From Eubacterium sp. (GTDB lineage: Bacteria; Bacillota; Clostridia; Lachnospirales; Lachnospiraceae), in assembly GCA_017938215.1 (NCBI GenBank), contig JAGBBZ010000017.1, positions 19,300 through 83,299 on the forward strand: a stretch of 64,000 nucleotides of DNA, in the 5' to 3' direction. Shown in pieces: positions 1 to 8,142 of this stretch (position 1 is the first letter of the stretch; the number at the start of each line of letters is the position of its first letter). Under the pieces are notes generated by a model. It ran no database searches. It had not been told where the DNA came from and saw only the letters and a list, made by a program, of their open reading frames with translations. The position numbers and the translations under genes were made by a program.

Positions 1-123
1 AAAGATATATTGGGATGGAGCATTTTCTATATTCGGAGTAAGTGTTTGGGGAATTTGTTATTGTTGGTTTGCTTGGGATTCTTGTGGATGGGAATGGTGG
101 GACGGAACAGTGAACCCGATTGA
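1..123 (+). CDS. 3' end of a membrane protein (partial)
   Basis: Frame 1 is open from the window edge to a TGA at 121-123. The 40 visible residues include a strongly hydrophobic stretch (LLLLVCLGFLWMGMVG) and a short polar tail, as expected for the last transmembrane helix of an integral membrane protein, perhaps a transporter permease. The stop lies inside the next gene, whose GTG start at 110 gives a 14-base overlap and suggests translational coupling. The family cannot be told from this fragment. An alternative is that it is the upstream part of the following kinase separated by a frameshift, but the kinase has its own complete membrane region. Confidence 0.4.
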   Translation, partial: KDILGWSIFYIRSKCLGNLLLLVCLGFLWMGMVGRNSEPD

Positions 124-1396
124 GATTATACTTGCCATCATAAGTATTATCGGTGTTCTTTTCTGCGGATATATGTTGGGGCGCGAGATCGCCATGGTTG
201 TGCGTACGGACCCACAACAACGGAATTTGTGTGAAAAGTTCTGGGTGAATCAATGTGTCAAGCGTTTGCAACTACAGGTGAAGGACCGAGTGACAGGAGC
301 GTATTATTATGAAAGAGGACTCGTTACATGCCAGCAGATGCGTCAGAAGTTTACGTTTATATTGGCAGGAGTGATGCTAGTTGTGGCTTTCGAAGGGGCT
401 GTGTTGGTGTCTGGAATTTTATATTTCAATTTTGCACCCGAAACCGATATGTTTGCTTTCTTTCTTACTATTTTTTTGATGTTCTTTTATGGAATAGCTG
501 GAATCGCGATTTATCGCTGGTACAAGCAAGGAACCAAAATGCTATTTACCGAGTACGATACGTTGATGAATCAGTTGGAATGTTTGATAAAGGGCGAGTT
601 TGACAATGAGGCGTTGTTACCAGAGACGTCTGTATTGGTAGGAGAATCCAAAAAGCTAGCATTGCTAGGTGGGAAGATGAGTGAAAATGTACAAAAGCAA
701 ATCCAAGCAGAACGAATGAAGATTGATTTGATTACCAACGTGTCTCACGACTTGAAGACACCATTAACTTCGGTAATCAGCTATCTGGATTTGCTGTCGA
801 AGGAAGAATTGTCACCGGTAGCAAAGGACTATGTGGAGGTGTTGCAAAATAAGTCCGGGCGTTTGAAGAAAATGATTGAAGATGTGTTTGAACTCACTAA
901 GGCGTCCAGTCGCAATTTACCTCTTAATAAAGAGCCAGTGAATCTAAAGAAACTGTTGCTTCAAACGTTAGCAGATATGCAACAGGAAATTGAAAAAGCA
1001 CCGGCAAAGGTGGTAGAGAATTTGCCTGAGGTTGCGGCGATTGTTTATAGCGATGGTCAGAAACTGTATCGAATTCTTCAGAATTTGTTGGAAAATGCAT
1101 TGCGATATGCGATGCCGGAGACACGGATTTATGTCACACTAAAGGTAGAAGAAAACCAGGCAAAGATCATGGTGAAAAATGTCTCTTCCTACGAGATGGA
1201 CTTTACAGAAGAAGAGGTGTTGGGACGATTTTTCCGCGGCGATAAGGCAAGAAGCACCGAGGGGAGTGGACTGGGACTTGCTATAGCGAAGGAGTTTACA
1301 GAAGTATGTGGTGGAACACTGGGCTTGTCCATTGACGGAGATGTGTTCGGTGTGGAAGTTGCATTGCCATTACAAGAGGAAAAGGAGCAAGAGTGA
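110..1396 (+). CDS. Membrane sensor histidine kinase
   Basis: A 428-residue two-component sensor kinase that would autophosphorylate on histidine and pass phosphate to a response regulator. Hydrophobic segments lie near residues 5-25, 83-105 and 115-135. A HisKA domain follows with the H-box VSHDLKTPL (His213), and a HATPase domain with the N-box LLENAL (Asn329) and a GSGLGLAIA G-box near residue 385. The start is GTG at 110, without a strong ribosome site, which fits coupling to the membrane protein whose stop it overlaps. No cognate regulator is visible, so it is presumably upstream of the window. The stop overlaps the GTG of the next gene (GTGA), showing an operon. The signal sensed is unknown. 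Confidence 0.85.
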   Translation: MNPIEIILAIISIIGVLFCGYMLGREIAMVVRTDPQQRNLCEKFWVNQCVKRLQLQVKDRVTGAYYYERGLVTCQQMRQKFTFILAGVMLVVAFEGAVLVSGILYFNFAPETDMFAFFLTIFLMFFYGIAGIAIYRWYKQGTKMLFTEYDTLMNQLECLIKGEFDNEALLPETSVLVGESKKLALLGGKMSENVQKQIQAERMKIDLITNVSHDLKTPLTSVISYLDLLSKEELSPVAKDYVEVLQNKSGRLKKMIEDVFELTKASSRNLPLNKEPVNLKKLLLQTLADMQQEIEKAPAKVVENLPEVAAIVYSDGQKLYRILQNLLENALRYAMPETRIYVTLKVEENQAKIMVKNVSSYEMDFTEEEVLGRFFRGDKARSTEGSGLGLAIAKEFTEVCGGTLGLSIDGDVFGVEVALPLQEEKEQE

Positions 1397-2142
1397 AGAT
1401 GAACGTTCGAGAGATGATGTATGCACAGTTGGCCAAGGATTTCAGCGTTACGAGAGAGGATTTACTGGCAGGCAAGAATCTGTTTGTAAAGAAAGCATAC
1501 AAGGATGGTCGACGGATTTACAAAAGTGATCGTTGTAAGTTAAATATTTTGTCCATCAACGGTATGACGGTTATGTGTAGCGAAGACGAAGAATTGTTGG
1601 CATGGCTGGAGAGAGAATTTACAGATTCCCCCGGGGAGTGGATCTGCGAATCAGGAAAATTGCGAAAAATTGACCGTAAGCTGGAACAATTGGGACATGA
1701 GATTGTGTATACACATCCCTTTTTCATACCAGGACGTGAAGTGGAACTGCAGAAACCAGAGGCAGAGATTTGTTGGTATGAGAAAGATGAGATTTTTCCG
1801 TTTCAAGGGGATGAAAGATTCACAAAAGCATTGGAGTTTGATGAACAACGCCCGGATATGCTGGCAGTAACGGCGGAAAAGGACGGGGAGATTCTAGGCA
1901 TGGCGGCTTGTAGTGCCGACAGTGCTACTGCATGGCAGATTGGCATCGATGTGGTGCCACAGGCGAGACAGAAGGGGATCGCTTCGTATCTTACCTGGTG
2001 CTTGCGTGAAGAAATTCTGAATCGAGGGATTCTTCCTTTCTATGGAACCGGATCCTCTCATATGCAATCAAAGCGAGTGGCATATAATGCAGGATTTGTG
2101 CCAGGGTGGTGGGAATTGTATAGTGGAGAACGGGAAGGCTAG
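1393..2142 (+). CDS. GNAT family N-acetyltransferase
   Basis: The C-terminal ~100 residues form a GNAT fold: a beta strand (EILGMAACSAD), the acetyl-CoA pyrophosphate loop VVPQARQKGIASYL (Q/RxxG-type), and the closing region with NAGFVPGWWEL. The N-terminal 140 residues are a family-specific extension without a motif I recognise. It probably acetylates a small molecule or an amine; the substrate is unknown. The GTG start at 1393 overlaps the kinase stop; ATG at 1399 is also possible because AGGAG at 1383-1387 could serve either (5- or 11-base spacing). A promoter begins two bases after the stop codon. Confidence 0.8.
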   Translation: MKMNVREMMYAQLAKDFSVTREDLLAGKNLFVKKAYKDGRRIYKSDRCKLNILSINGMTVMCSEDEELLAWLEREFTDSPGEWICESGKLRKIDRKLEQLGHEIVYTHPFFIPGREVELQKPEAEICWYEKDEIFPFQGDERFTKALEFDEQRPDMLAVTAEKDGEILGMAACSADSATAWQIGIDVVPQARQKGIASYLTWCLREEILNRGILPFYGTGSSHMQSKRVAYNAGFVPGWWELYSGEREG

Positions 2143-2143
2143 T

Positions 2144-2172
2144 TTGACAAAGCATTCGATTCGTGCTAAGAT
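2144..2172 (+). promoter_or_regulatory. Sigma-A promoter of the HD-GYP gene
   Basis: TTGACA at 2144-2149 and TAAGAT at 2167-2172 are separated by exactly 17 bases, a near-consensus vegetative promoter. It starts immediately after the stop codon of the acetyltransferase gene and would give a leader of about 90-100 bases before the HD-GYP gene. Confidence 0.7.
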
Positions 2173-2194
2173 GACAAGGGTAAAAGATATAAAC

Positions 2195-2228
2195 GTGGAG
2201 TTATCTGGTAGGTAACTCCACTTGTTTT
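2195..2228 (+). terminator. Hairpin with U-rich tail in the HD-GYP leader
   Basis: GTGGAGTTA (2195-2203) and TAACTCCAC (2213-2221) form a perfect 9-bp stem with a 9-base loop, followed by TTGTTTT. It looks like an intrinsic terminator, but it lies only ~20 bases downstream of the predicted transcript start. It may end upstream transcription, attenuate the HD-GYP transcript, or both. A second small hairpin, GGTTAG/CTAACC at 2237-2254, lies just before the ribosome site. Confidence 0.5.
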
Positions 2229-2264
2229 AAAATGCAGGTTAGAAGCGACTAACCCATAGAGAAA

Positions 2265-2879
2265 GTGAGGGAGAATATGCAGGAATGTGGATATTGTGGT
2301 GATGAGATTCATTACCATGAGATAATTGAATGTATTACGTGCGCGCTGGATGCCAAGGATCCATACACGGCGGGTCATTCGCAACGAGTGAGCGACATGG
2401 CGTTGCGGGTTTGCCAGTTACTGGAGTTAAAGCAAGCAGACGCAGAAAAGGTTCACATTGCGGCACATTTACATGACATTGGAAAAATCGGAGTGCCAGA
2501 TGCCGTTCTAAATAAAGAGGGGCGATTGACGGATGAGGAATGGGAACATATACAAAAACATCCGGAAATCGGTGCGGAGATTTTGAGTAAATCCCACCAG
2601 TTACGGGAACTGTCAGACATTGTATTGATGCACCATGAACGTTTTGATGGCAAAGGATATCCTACAGGGGCAGCAGGCTCGGATATCCCAGTGGGAGCCA
2701 GAATTATTGCGATTTGTGACTCCATTGATGCCATGACTTCCAATCGGTGTTATCGAAAAGCTCATGATTTCGATTATTGCTATAAGGAAATTGAGAAAAA
2801 TCTTGGGACAATGTATGATCCAATCATTGGAAAGTATGTGTTGGAGCATTGGGAGGAAGTCGTGGAAGTTGTAAAATAA
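2265..2879 (+). CDS. HD-GYP domain phosphodiesterase
   Basis: A stand-alone HD-GYP domain of about 200 residues, a family that hydrolyses cyclic di-GMP or related cyclic dinucleotides using a two-metal centre. Visible motifs are the GHSQRVS helix, HDIGKIGVPDAVL (the HD pair plus the downstream K), HPEIGAEIL, and HHERFDGKGYP containing the diagnostic GYP. No sensory domain or membrane segment is present. The N-terminus has CGYC and other cysteines that might bind a metal. The start is GTG at 2265; ATG at 2277 is an alternative, with AGGGAG at 2268-2273 only 3 bases from it. It has its own promoter and a hairpin-containing leader. Confidence 0.85.
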   Translation: MRENMQECGYCGDEIHYHEIIECITCALDAKDPYTAGHSQRVSDMALRVCQLLELKQADAEKVHIAAHLHDIGKIGVPDAVLNKEGRLTDEEWEHIQKHPEIGAEILSKSHQLRELSDIVLMHHERFDGKGYPTGAAGSDIPVGARIIAICDSIDAMTSNRCYRKAHDFDYCYKEIEKNLGTMYDPIIGKYVLEHWEEVVEVVK

Positions 2880-2924
2880 ATAAATTTTTTTGCGATATTT
2901 TGAGATTTCGATGGAAGGAGACGA

Positions 2925-3398
2925 ATGATGAAGATTCTACGAGGCACAGAAAAGCATATCGACGGCATTAATAAATTGTTGCACCAAGTACTTATGGTGC
3001 ATCATAATGGAAGACCGGATTTATTTCGAGCAAACGCAAAGAAATATACGGATGAAGAATTGAAGGAAATCTTGCAGGATGACACAAAACCGATATTTGT
3101 GGCAGTGGATGAAGCAGAAGAAGTTCTTGGATACGCTTTTTGTGTATTCCAGCAGCATGTTAATAATAACATATTGACGGATATTAAGACGTTATACATT
3201 GATGACTTGTGTGTGGATGAGGAAAAGCGAGGACTACATATCGGAAAGCAGCTGTATGAGCATGTGACGGTATTTGCAAGAGAACAAGGGTGTTACAATA
3301 TTACGTTGAATGTGTGGTCATGCAATGAAAGTGCCATGAAATTTTATGAGAAATGTGGTCTTGTACCACAGAAGGTTGGCATGGAAATGAAGTTGTAA
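2925..3398 (+). CDS. GNAT family N-acetyltransferase
   Basis: A compact 157-residue single-domain GNAT enzyme. The central strand TLYIDDLCVDEEKRGLHIGKQLYEHV contains the acetyl-CoA binding loop (RGLHIG), and the C-terminal NESAMKFYEKCGL is the usual last helix-strand. The substrate is unknown; members of this size acetylate amino groups of small molecules or protein N-termini. The ATG at 2925 is preceded by AAGGAG at 2915-2920. The gene follows the HD-GYP gene by 45 bases with no obvious terminator and may share its transcript. Confidence 0.85.
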   Translation: MMKILRGTEKHIDGINKLLHQVLMVHHNGRPDLFRANAKKYTDEELKEILQDDTKPIFVAVDEAEEVLGYAFCVFQQHVNNNILTDIKTLYIDDLCVDEEKRGLHIGKQLYEHVTVFAREQGCYNITLNVWSCNESAMKFYEKCGLVPQKVGMEMKL

Positions 3399-3467
3399 TC
3401 GGTGACAGAAGCACAACGTGATTTTGAGATATAAGGGTGAAGTTATATTGATATAATAAAAACCTAA

Positions 3468-3497
3468 TTGGACAATTGTAAAAAAATGAGGTATCAT
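3468..3497 (+). promoter_or_regulatory. Possible promoter of the first esterase gene
   Basis: TTGGAC (3468-3473) and TATCAT (3492-3497) lie 18 bases apart, 33 bases before the esterase start. A perfect TATAAT at 3452-3457 also exists but has no good -35 partner. The assignment is tentative. Confidence 0.35.
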
Positions 3498-3529
3498 GGT
3501 ATTAACTTATTATTTTTAGGAGATATCTT

Positions 3530-6142
3530 ATGGGAAATCAAAAATTGAGAAAAAGCTTAAGCGTTGTTTTGGCTTGTTCCATGCTTGTGTCTACATGTGT
3601 ATGGCAGCAGCCTGAGACAGCAGATGCAGCGAAAAAGGCAACTCTCAAAACAAAGAAGGTCACACTTTATGTGGGCCAAAAGAAAAAAATTAAAATCAAA
3701 GCGAAGAAAGCAAAGGCAAAATACACATTTGTTTCTTCTAAGAAAAAAGTTGCCAAAGTGAATAAAAAAGGCGTGGTAACGGCAAAGAAAAAAGGTACAG
3801 CGAAGATTACCGTAAAAGAGAAAATCGGTAAGAAAGTTCGTAAACTTGGTAAAGTAAAGGTTGTTGTAAAGGCAAAGAAAGTAGTTAAGACAACAGAAGC
3901 ACCTCAGCAGAGTAGTGCTCCAGTAGTTACACAGACGGCTTCCCCTGCAATTGCAACAGCTACGCCAACGGTGGCACCTTCTGCGACTTCTACGCCGGCA
4001 GTGCCATCCACAGAGCCTACGGTAGAGCCTACGATAGAGCCTACGGTAGAGCCTACGGTTGTTCCAACAGAGGCACCTACTGCGGCACCTACGAAGGATC
4101 CATATGCGGATGTATCATGGGAAGAAGTTGACCTTTCTACATGGACTGCATTTGGCATGACAGACAATTGTATGTTGGATACAAATACAGGTGTTTTTAA
4201 TGCGATGGATCAGGAATTCTTTGGATTCCAATTGTCGAAAGATCTTACCGAAGGTCAGGAAGTCGTTGTGCGTGTAAAGGGAACCAATAATGGGGAAGCA
4301 GGTTTCCGAAGCTGGTTGGTAGATGCGGTGACCACAACTTGTACACCAACGGATGACTTATATCTTTACACATCTGCTGCAAACGAAGAATTTGTAGTGG
4401 GTGATTTTGAAATCACCTATACATTGCCAGCAAGCGCAGATTGTAGTTATTTGTTCTTCAAAGGTCCATCTTATGGAACAAATATTGAAGACTTGTCGAT
4501 TACATCCATTGAAATCGGTTATCCGAAAAAATGGGAGACCATCGATTTGTCAACATGGACTGCATTCGGTATGACAGATAACTGTATGTTAGACACCAAT
4601 ACCGGTATATTCAATGCAAAGAACCAGGAATTCTTCGGATTCCAGCTTTCGCATGATCTTGCAGAAGGTGAGTATATCGATGTACGTGTAAAAGGAACGA
4701 ATAACGGAGAAGCAGGTTTCCGAAGCTGGTTGGTGGATGCGGTGACCACAACTTGTACACCAACGGATGACTTATATCTCTATACATCCGCTGCAAATGA
4801 AGAGTTTGTCGTAGGTGACTTTGAGATTACATATCGACTTCCAGCAAGTGCAGAATGTAGTTATTTGTTCTTTAAGGGACCAGCCTACGGAACAAATATT
4901 GAGGATTTGTCCTTTACATCCGTTGAAGTAAGCTATTCCAATGCGGTAGAGGTTGTAACATTTGAGCCAACGGAAGAGGATAGTGCAAAAATGGTTGCGG
5001 ATTCTCTTGTTTCTACAGGTAATAATGCACGAATCAAATCGGTTATTGAGAAAGCTAGAGCTGGTGAAGATGTAACACTTGCATATATCGGAGGTTCTGT
5101 TACTGAGGGATCAGGTGCGAATCCAAATTCCAAATGTTATGCAGAGTTGTCTTGTACAAAGTTTGCTGAGGCATATGGAACAGGTGAAAATGTTCATTTT
5201 GTAAATGCGGGTATGAGTGGTACACCATCTTCACTTGGAATTGTTCGTTATGAGCAGGATGTACTTGGTCAGATGGTGGCAGGTACAACGCCAGACATTC
5301 TCTTCGTTGAGTTTTCTGTAAACGATAGTGGTGAGTGTACAAACGGTGGCGCATATGAAGGATTGATTCGTCGTGCTTTGGAAGCTGGTTCAGCGGTTGT
5401 ATTGGTATTCGCAGTGTTCCGTGACAACTGGAACATGCAGGATACATACATTCCATATGGTGAGCACTACGATTTGCCAATGGTCAGTGTAAAAGATGCA
5501 GTAAGCGATTATATTGATACAGCGGATGGATTCCGTAAATGGTATTTTGCAGATGCATATCATCCTACTACTGCTGGACATGAATTGTCTGCAAATTGTA
5601 TTATGAACATGTTCGATGCCATTGATAAGGAAGAGGCAGATACAGATAATATTACAGATTTGTCTGCATTTGCAACATATAATACAGATGCATTTGCTGG
5701 AACAACGATGATGGGACCAGCAACAATCGAGGCGCTTTTGGCACAGGAGAATTCTTCCTTGGTAAGCTTCAATGCTGGTGGATTCTCTGAGACAGATGGC
5801 GCAACAGGTACATATTTGTACGATAGCTCGAAAGAGAAATTCCCAGAAAACTGGATGCATACAGAAGATAGCGGAAGTGACTCTCTTACAGCTACCGTAA
5901 ATTGTAAGAATCTTTTGGTTGTATACAAACTTTCCAATAGTTCTACAACAGGTACTGCAGAGCTTTACGTAGATGGTGAATTGAAAGTAACCATGAATGC
6001 ATACAACAGAGATGGTTGGAACAATGCCACAACTGTTTTGGCATTCAGTGAAGAGGAAGCAGCAGAGCATACAATTGAGATTAAGATGGCAGAAGGGAAT
6101 GAAGAAAAAGAATTTACACTTCTTGCCCTTGGTTATAATTAG
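3530..6142 (+). CDS. Secreted SGNH/GDSL esterase with Lys-rich Ig-like domain and duplicated accessory module
   Basis: An 870-residue extracellular hydrolase. Residues 1-34 are a signal peptide ending near ADA/A. Residues ~35-115 are a Big_2-like Ig domain in which roughly 40% of residues are lysine. A Pro/Thr/Glu linker (to ~190) has EPTV repeats. Two near-identical 138-residue modules occupy ~197-334 and ~335-472; they resemble carbohydrate-binding accessory domains, but that is inference. The SGNH domain has GGSVTEG (Ser523), a VEFSVND block and DAYHP (Asp675, His678). A C-terminal beta-rich domain completes it. It probably removes acyl groups from polysaccharide. AGGAG lies 8 bases before the ATG. 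It is paralogous to the next gene. Confidence 0.85.
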   Translation: MGNQKLRKSLSVVLACSMLVSTCVWQQPETADAAKKATLKTKKVTLYVGQKKKIKIKAKKAKAKYTFVSSKKKVAKVNKKGVVTAKKKGTAKITVKEKIGKKVRKLGKVKVVVKAKKVVKTTEAPQQSSAPVVTQTASPAIATATPTVAPSATSTPAVPSTEPTVEPTIEPTVEPTVVPTEAPTAAPTKDPYADVSWEEVDLSTWTAFGMTDNCMLDTNTGVFNAMDQEFFGFQLSKDLTEGQEVVVRVKGTNNGEAGFRSWLVDAVTTTCTPTDDLYLYTSAANEEFVVGDFEITYTLPASADCSYLFFKGPSYGTNIEDLSITSIEIGYPKKWETIDLSTWTAFGMTDNCMLDTNTGIFNAKNQEFFGFQLSHDLAEGEYIDVRVKGTNNGEAGFRSWLVDAVTTTCTPTDDLYLYTSAANEEFVVGDFEITYRLPASAECSYLFFKGPAYGTNIEDLSFTSVEVSYSNAVEVVTFEPTEEDSAKMVADSLVSTGNNARIKSVIEKARAGEDVTLAYIGGSVTEGSGANPNSKCYAELSCTKFAEAYGTGENVHFVNAGMSGTPSSLGIVRYEQDVLGQMVAGTTPDILFVEFSVNDSGECTNGGAYEGLIRRALEAGSAVVLVFAVFRDNWNMQDTYIPYGEHYDLPMVSVKDAVSDYIDTADGFRKWYFADAYHPTTAGHELSANCIMNMFDAIDKEEADTDNITDLSAFATYNTDAFAGTTMMGPATIEALLAQENSSLVSFNAGGFSETDGATGTYLYDSSKEKFPENWMHTEDSGSDSLTATVNCKNLLVVYKLSNSSTTGTAELYVDGELKVTMNAYNRDGWNNATTVLAFSEEEAAEHTIEIKMAEGNEEKEFTLLALGYN
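4118..4945 (+). repeat. Two tandem 414-bp copies inside the esterase gene
   Basis: Bases 4118-4531 and 4532-4945 encode two homologous 138-residue modules in the same frame. The copies contain long identical DNA runs; one of 44 bases occurs in the segment around 4325-4370 and again 414 bases later. The unit length is an exact multiple of three, so the duplication kept the frame. The paralogous downstream gene has no copy of the module. Confidence 0.85.
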
Positions 6143-6163
6143 AATATAGTTTCTTCCTGGGAG

Positions 6164-6202
6164 AGCAGTCCGGTTAAGCCAAAAGCAAGCCGGATTGCTT
6201 TC
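6164..6202 (+). terminator. Intrinsic terminator after the first esterase gene
   Basis: AGCAGTCCGG (6164-6173) pairs with CCGGATTGCT (6190-6199), ten base pairs including one G-U, followed by TTTCGTT. The U-tract is only moderate. Confidence 0.5.
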
Positions 6203-6251
6203 GTTACAGAGAAATTATAAATACAGGATATATATGGAGGATATTTTAGGT

Positions 6252-7958
6252 ATGAAAAAAATGAAAAAAGGTTTAAGTGTTGCATTGGCGTTTTCTATGA
6301 TTGTGACAGGCGCCATGTACCAGAACGAAATGGCCGACGCAGCAAAAAAAGCAACAATTAAAACAAAAAAAATCACCATTCGAGTAGGTGAAAAGAAAAA
6401 GATTCAGATTAAAGCAAAGAAGGCAAAAGCAAAATATACGTTTAGTTCTTCCAAGAAAAAGGTTGCCAGCGTTAATAAAAAAGGTATGGTAACAGGAAAG
6501 AAAAAGGGAACTGCGAAGATTACAGTAAAAGAAAAGAGTGGTAAGAAAGTTCGTAGTCTTGGAAAAGTGACAGTTGTTGTAAAAGCGAAGAAGGTAGTAG
6601 GACCTCAGATCACGGAAGCGCCTGCGCAGACAAGTGCACCAGTAGCAACACAGACACCAGTTGCTACAACATCAGCACCAACCACAACTCCTGTGGTGAC
6701 ACCTATACCTACTGTGGAACCAACACCAGTGCCAACATTGGAGCCATGGTTGCAGTATCCGATAGATAGTGGATATCATCCAACAGAAGAGCAGTACAAA
6801 ACAATGATTGCAGATTCTTTGATTTCTACGGGAAATAATGCGAAAGTGAAAGCGGTAATTGAAAAGGCAAGAGCAGGTGAGGATGTAACACTTGCGTACA
6901 TTGGTGGTTCCGTTACGGAAGGCGAAGGTGCAACACCAAATGACAATTGTTATGCAGAATTTTCTTGTACGGAATTTGGAAAAGAATTTGGAACTGGTGA
7001 CAATGTACATTTTGTCAATGGTGGTATGAGTGGTACCCCATCTTCTCTTGGTATTATTCGTTACGAGAAGGATATTCTTGGTCAGATGACAACAGCATCT
7101 ACGACACCAGACATTTTGTTTATTGAATTTGCGGTAAATGATCACGGTGAGTGTACAAGTGGTGGTGCGTACGAGGGATTGATTCGTCGTGCAATGTCCC
7201 AGGGAGCAGCGGTAGTGTTGTTGTTCTCTGTATTCCGAAACAATGACAACATTCAGACAACTTACATCCCATATGGCGAGCATTATGATTTACCAATGAT
7301 CAGTATGAAGAATGCAGTGGCGACAACCATTGATGAAGATGATGATTTCCGTGATTGGTATTTTGCAGATATGTATCATCCAAATAACGGCGGATATCGT
7401 TTGACATCTGACTGTATTATGAATTACTTTAAGACTGTGGATGCAGAAGCAGTGGAAATAGACAATGTTCCGGATGTATCGGCGTTTGCTGCATACAATA
7501 CAGATGCATATGTGGGAACAACAGCTATGACACCAGCGACAATCAATAATCTTTTGGCTCAGGAAAATGCATTGGTAACAAGTTTTGATGCCGGTGGATT
7601 CTCAGCAACAGATGCGAATACAGGTGTATATCTGTATGATAATACAAGAGAGAAATTCCCAGAAAACTGGATGCATACAGCAGATACTAGCAGTGATTCT
7701 TTCCAAACTACGATTCATTGTAAGAATCTTATGGTTGTATACAAGCGTTCCAGTGACGTTAACACAGGAAATGCAGAACTTTATGTGGATGGTGAACGAG
7801 TAAAAACTTTGACAGCTTATGATAGGAGTGGATGGAATCAGGCGATTACAGATTTTGCTTTTAGTAACGAAGAGGTTGCAGAGCACACCATCGAGATCAA
7901 GATGGTAGAAGGGGACGAAGCAAAAGAATTTACCATCCTTGCTCTTGGTTATAACTAA
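6252..7958 (+). CDS. Secreted SGNH/GDSL esterase, paralogue without accessory modules
   Basis: A 568-residue paralogue of the previous protein. It has a signal peptide (MKKMKKGLSVALAF..., cleavage near ADA), the same lysine-rich Big_2-like domain, a Pro/Thr linker, an SGNH domain and a C-terminal beta-rich domain. The linker leads straight into the catalytic domain. Catalytic residues are Ser220 in GGSVTEG, and Asp373 and His376 in DMYHP, with an IEFAVND block. ATG 6252 is chosen because GGAGG at 6236-6240 precedes it and the reading frame upstream does not look like a signal peptide; ATG 6261 is also possible. The likely role is deacetylation or deacylation of an extracellular glycan. It ends at its own terminator. 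Confidence 0.85.
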   Translation: MKKMKKGLSVALAFSMIVTGAMYQNEMADAAKKATIKTKKITIRVGEKKKIQIKAKKAKAKYTFSSSKKKVASVNKKGMVTGKKKGTAKITVKEKSGKKVRSLGKVTVVVKAKKVVGPQITEAPAQTSAPVATQTPVATTSAPTTTPVVTPIPTVEPTPVPTLEPWLQYPIDSGYHPTEEQYKTMIADSLISTGNNAKVKAVIEKARAGEDVTLAYIGGSVTEGEGATPNDNCYAEFSCTEFGKEFGTGDNVHFVNGGMSGTPSSLGIIRYEKDILGQMTTASTTPDILFIEFAVNDHGECTSGGAYEGLIRRAMSQGAAVVLLFSVFRNNDNIQTTYIPYGEHYDLPMISMKNAVATTIDEDDDFRDWYFADMYHPNNGGYRLTSDCIMNYFKTVDAEAVEIDNVPDVSAFAAYNTDAYVGTTAMTPATINNLLAQENALVTSFDAGGFSATDANTGVYLYDNTREKFPENWMHTADTSSDSFQTTIHCKNLMVVYKRSSDVNTGNAELYVDGERVKTLTAYDRSGWNQAITDFAFSNEEVAEHTIEIKMVEGDEAKEFTILALGYN

Positions 7959-7976
7959 CTTATAATTTGAATTGAT

Positions 7977-8013
7977 AATCCGGTTGGTTGTTGAGACTGA
8001 CCGGATTTTTTCT
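7977..8013 (+). terminator. Intrinsic terminator after the second esterase gene
   Basis: AATCCGGT (7977-7984) and ACCGGATT (8000-8007) form an 8-bp stem with the last Ts entering a TTTTTTCTT tract, a typical intrinsic terminator. The core CCGG stem resembles the hairpin after the upstream paralogue. Confidence 0.8.
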
Positions 8014-8026
8014 TGTTCGAGATATC

Positions 8027-8056
8027 TTGCTTCGTGTGAAGGGATGGTGCTATAAT
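8027..8056 (+). promoter_or_regulatory. Promoter of the ABC transporter / two-component operon
   Basis: TTGCTT (8027-8032) and a perfect TATAAT (8051-8056) are 18 bases apart, just after the esterase terminator and ~87 bases before the permease gene. Confidence 0.55.
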
Positions 8057-8142
8057 AAAAAGAAAATGAAATTAGTTAAGGATTATTTAATAATTCATGT
8101 TGTACTCTTATCTCACACCAAACAGTGAAAGGAGAGAAAAGG

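Noticed and set aside
4014-4063. 12-base EPTV-type tandem repeats as a regulatory element
   Set aside because: They are in frame and encode the Pro-Thr-Glu linker of the esterase, so the coding role explains them.
4118-4945. CRISPR or mobile repeat
   Set aside because: The two copies are directly adjacent, long (414 bp), in frame and coding; there are no spacers or transposase.
5390-6070. Minus-strand open frames opposite both esterase genes (also 6672-7283)
   Set aside because: They occur at matching places in both paralogues only because the sense genes are homologous; Cys- and His-rich translations look like antisense artefacts.
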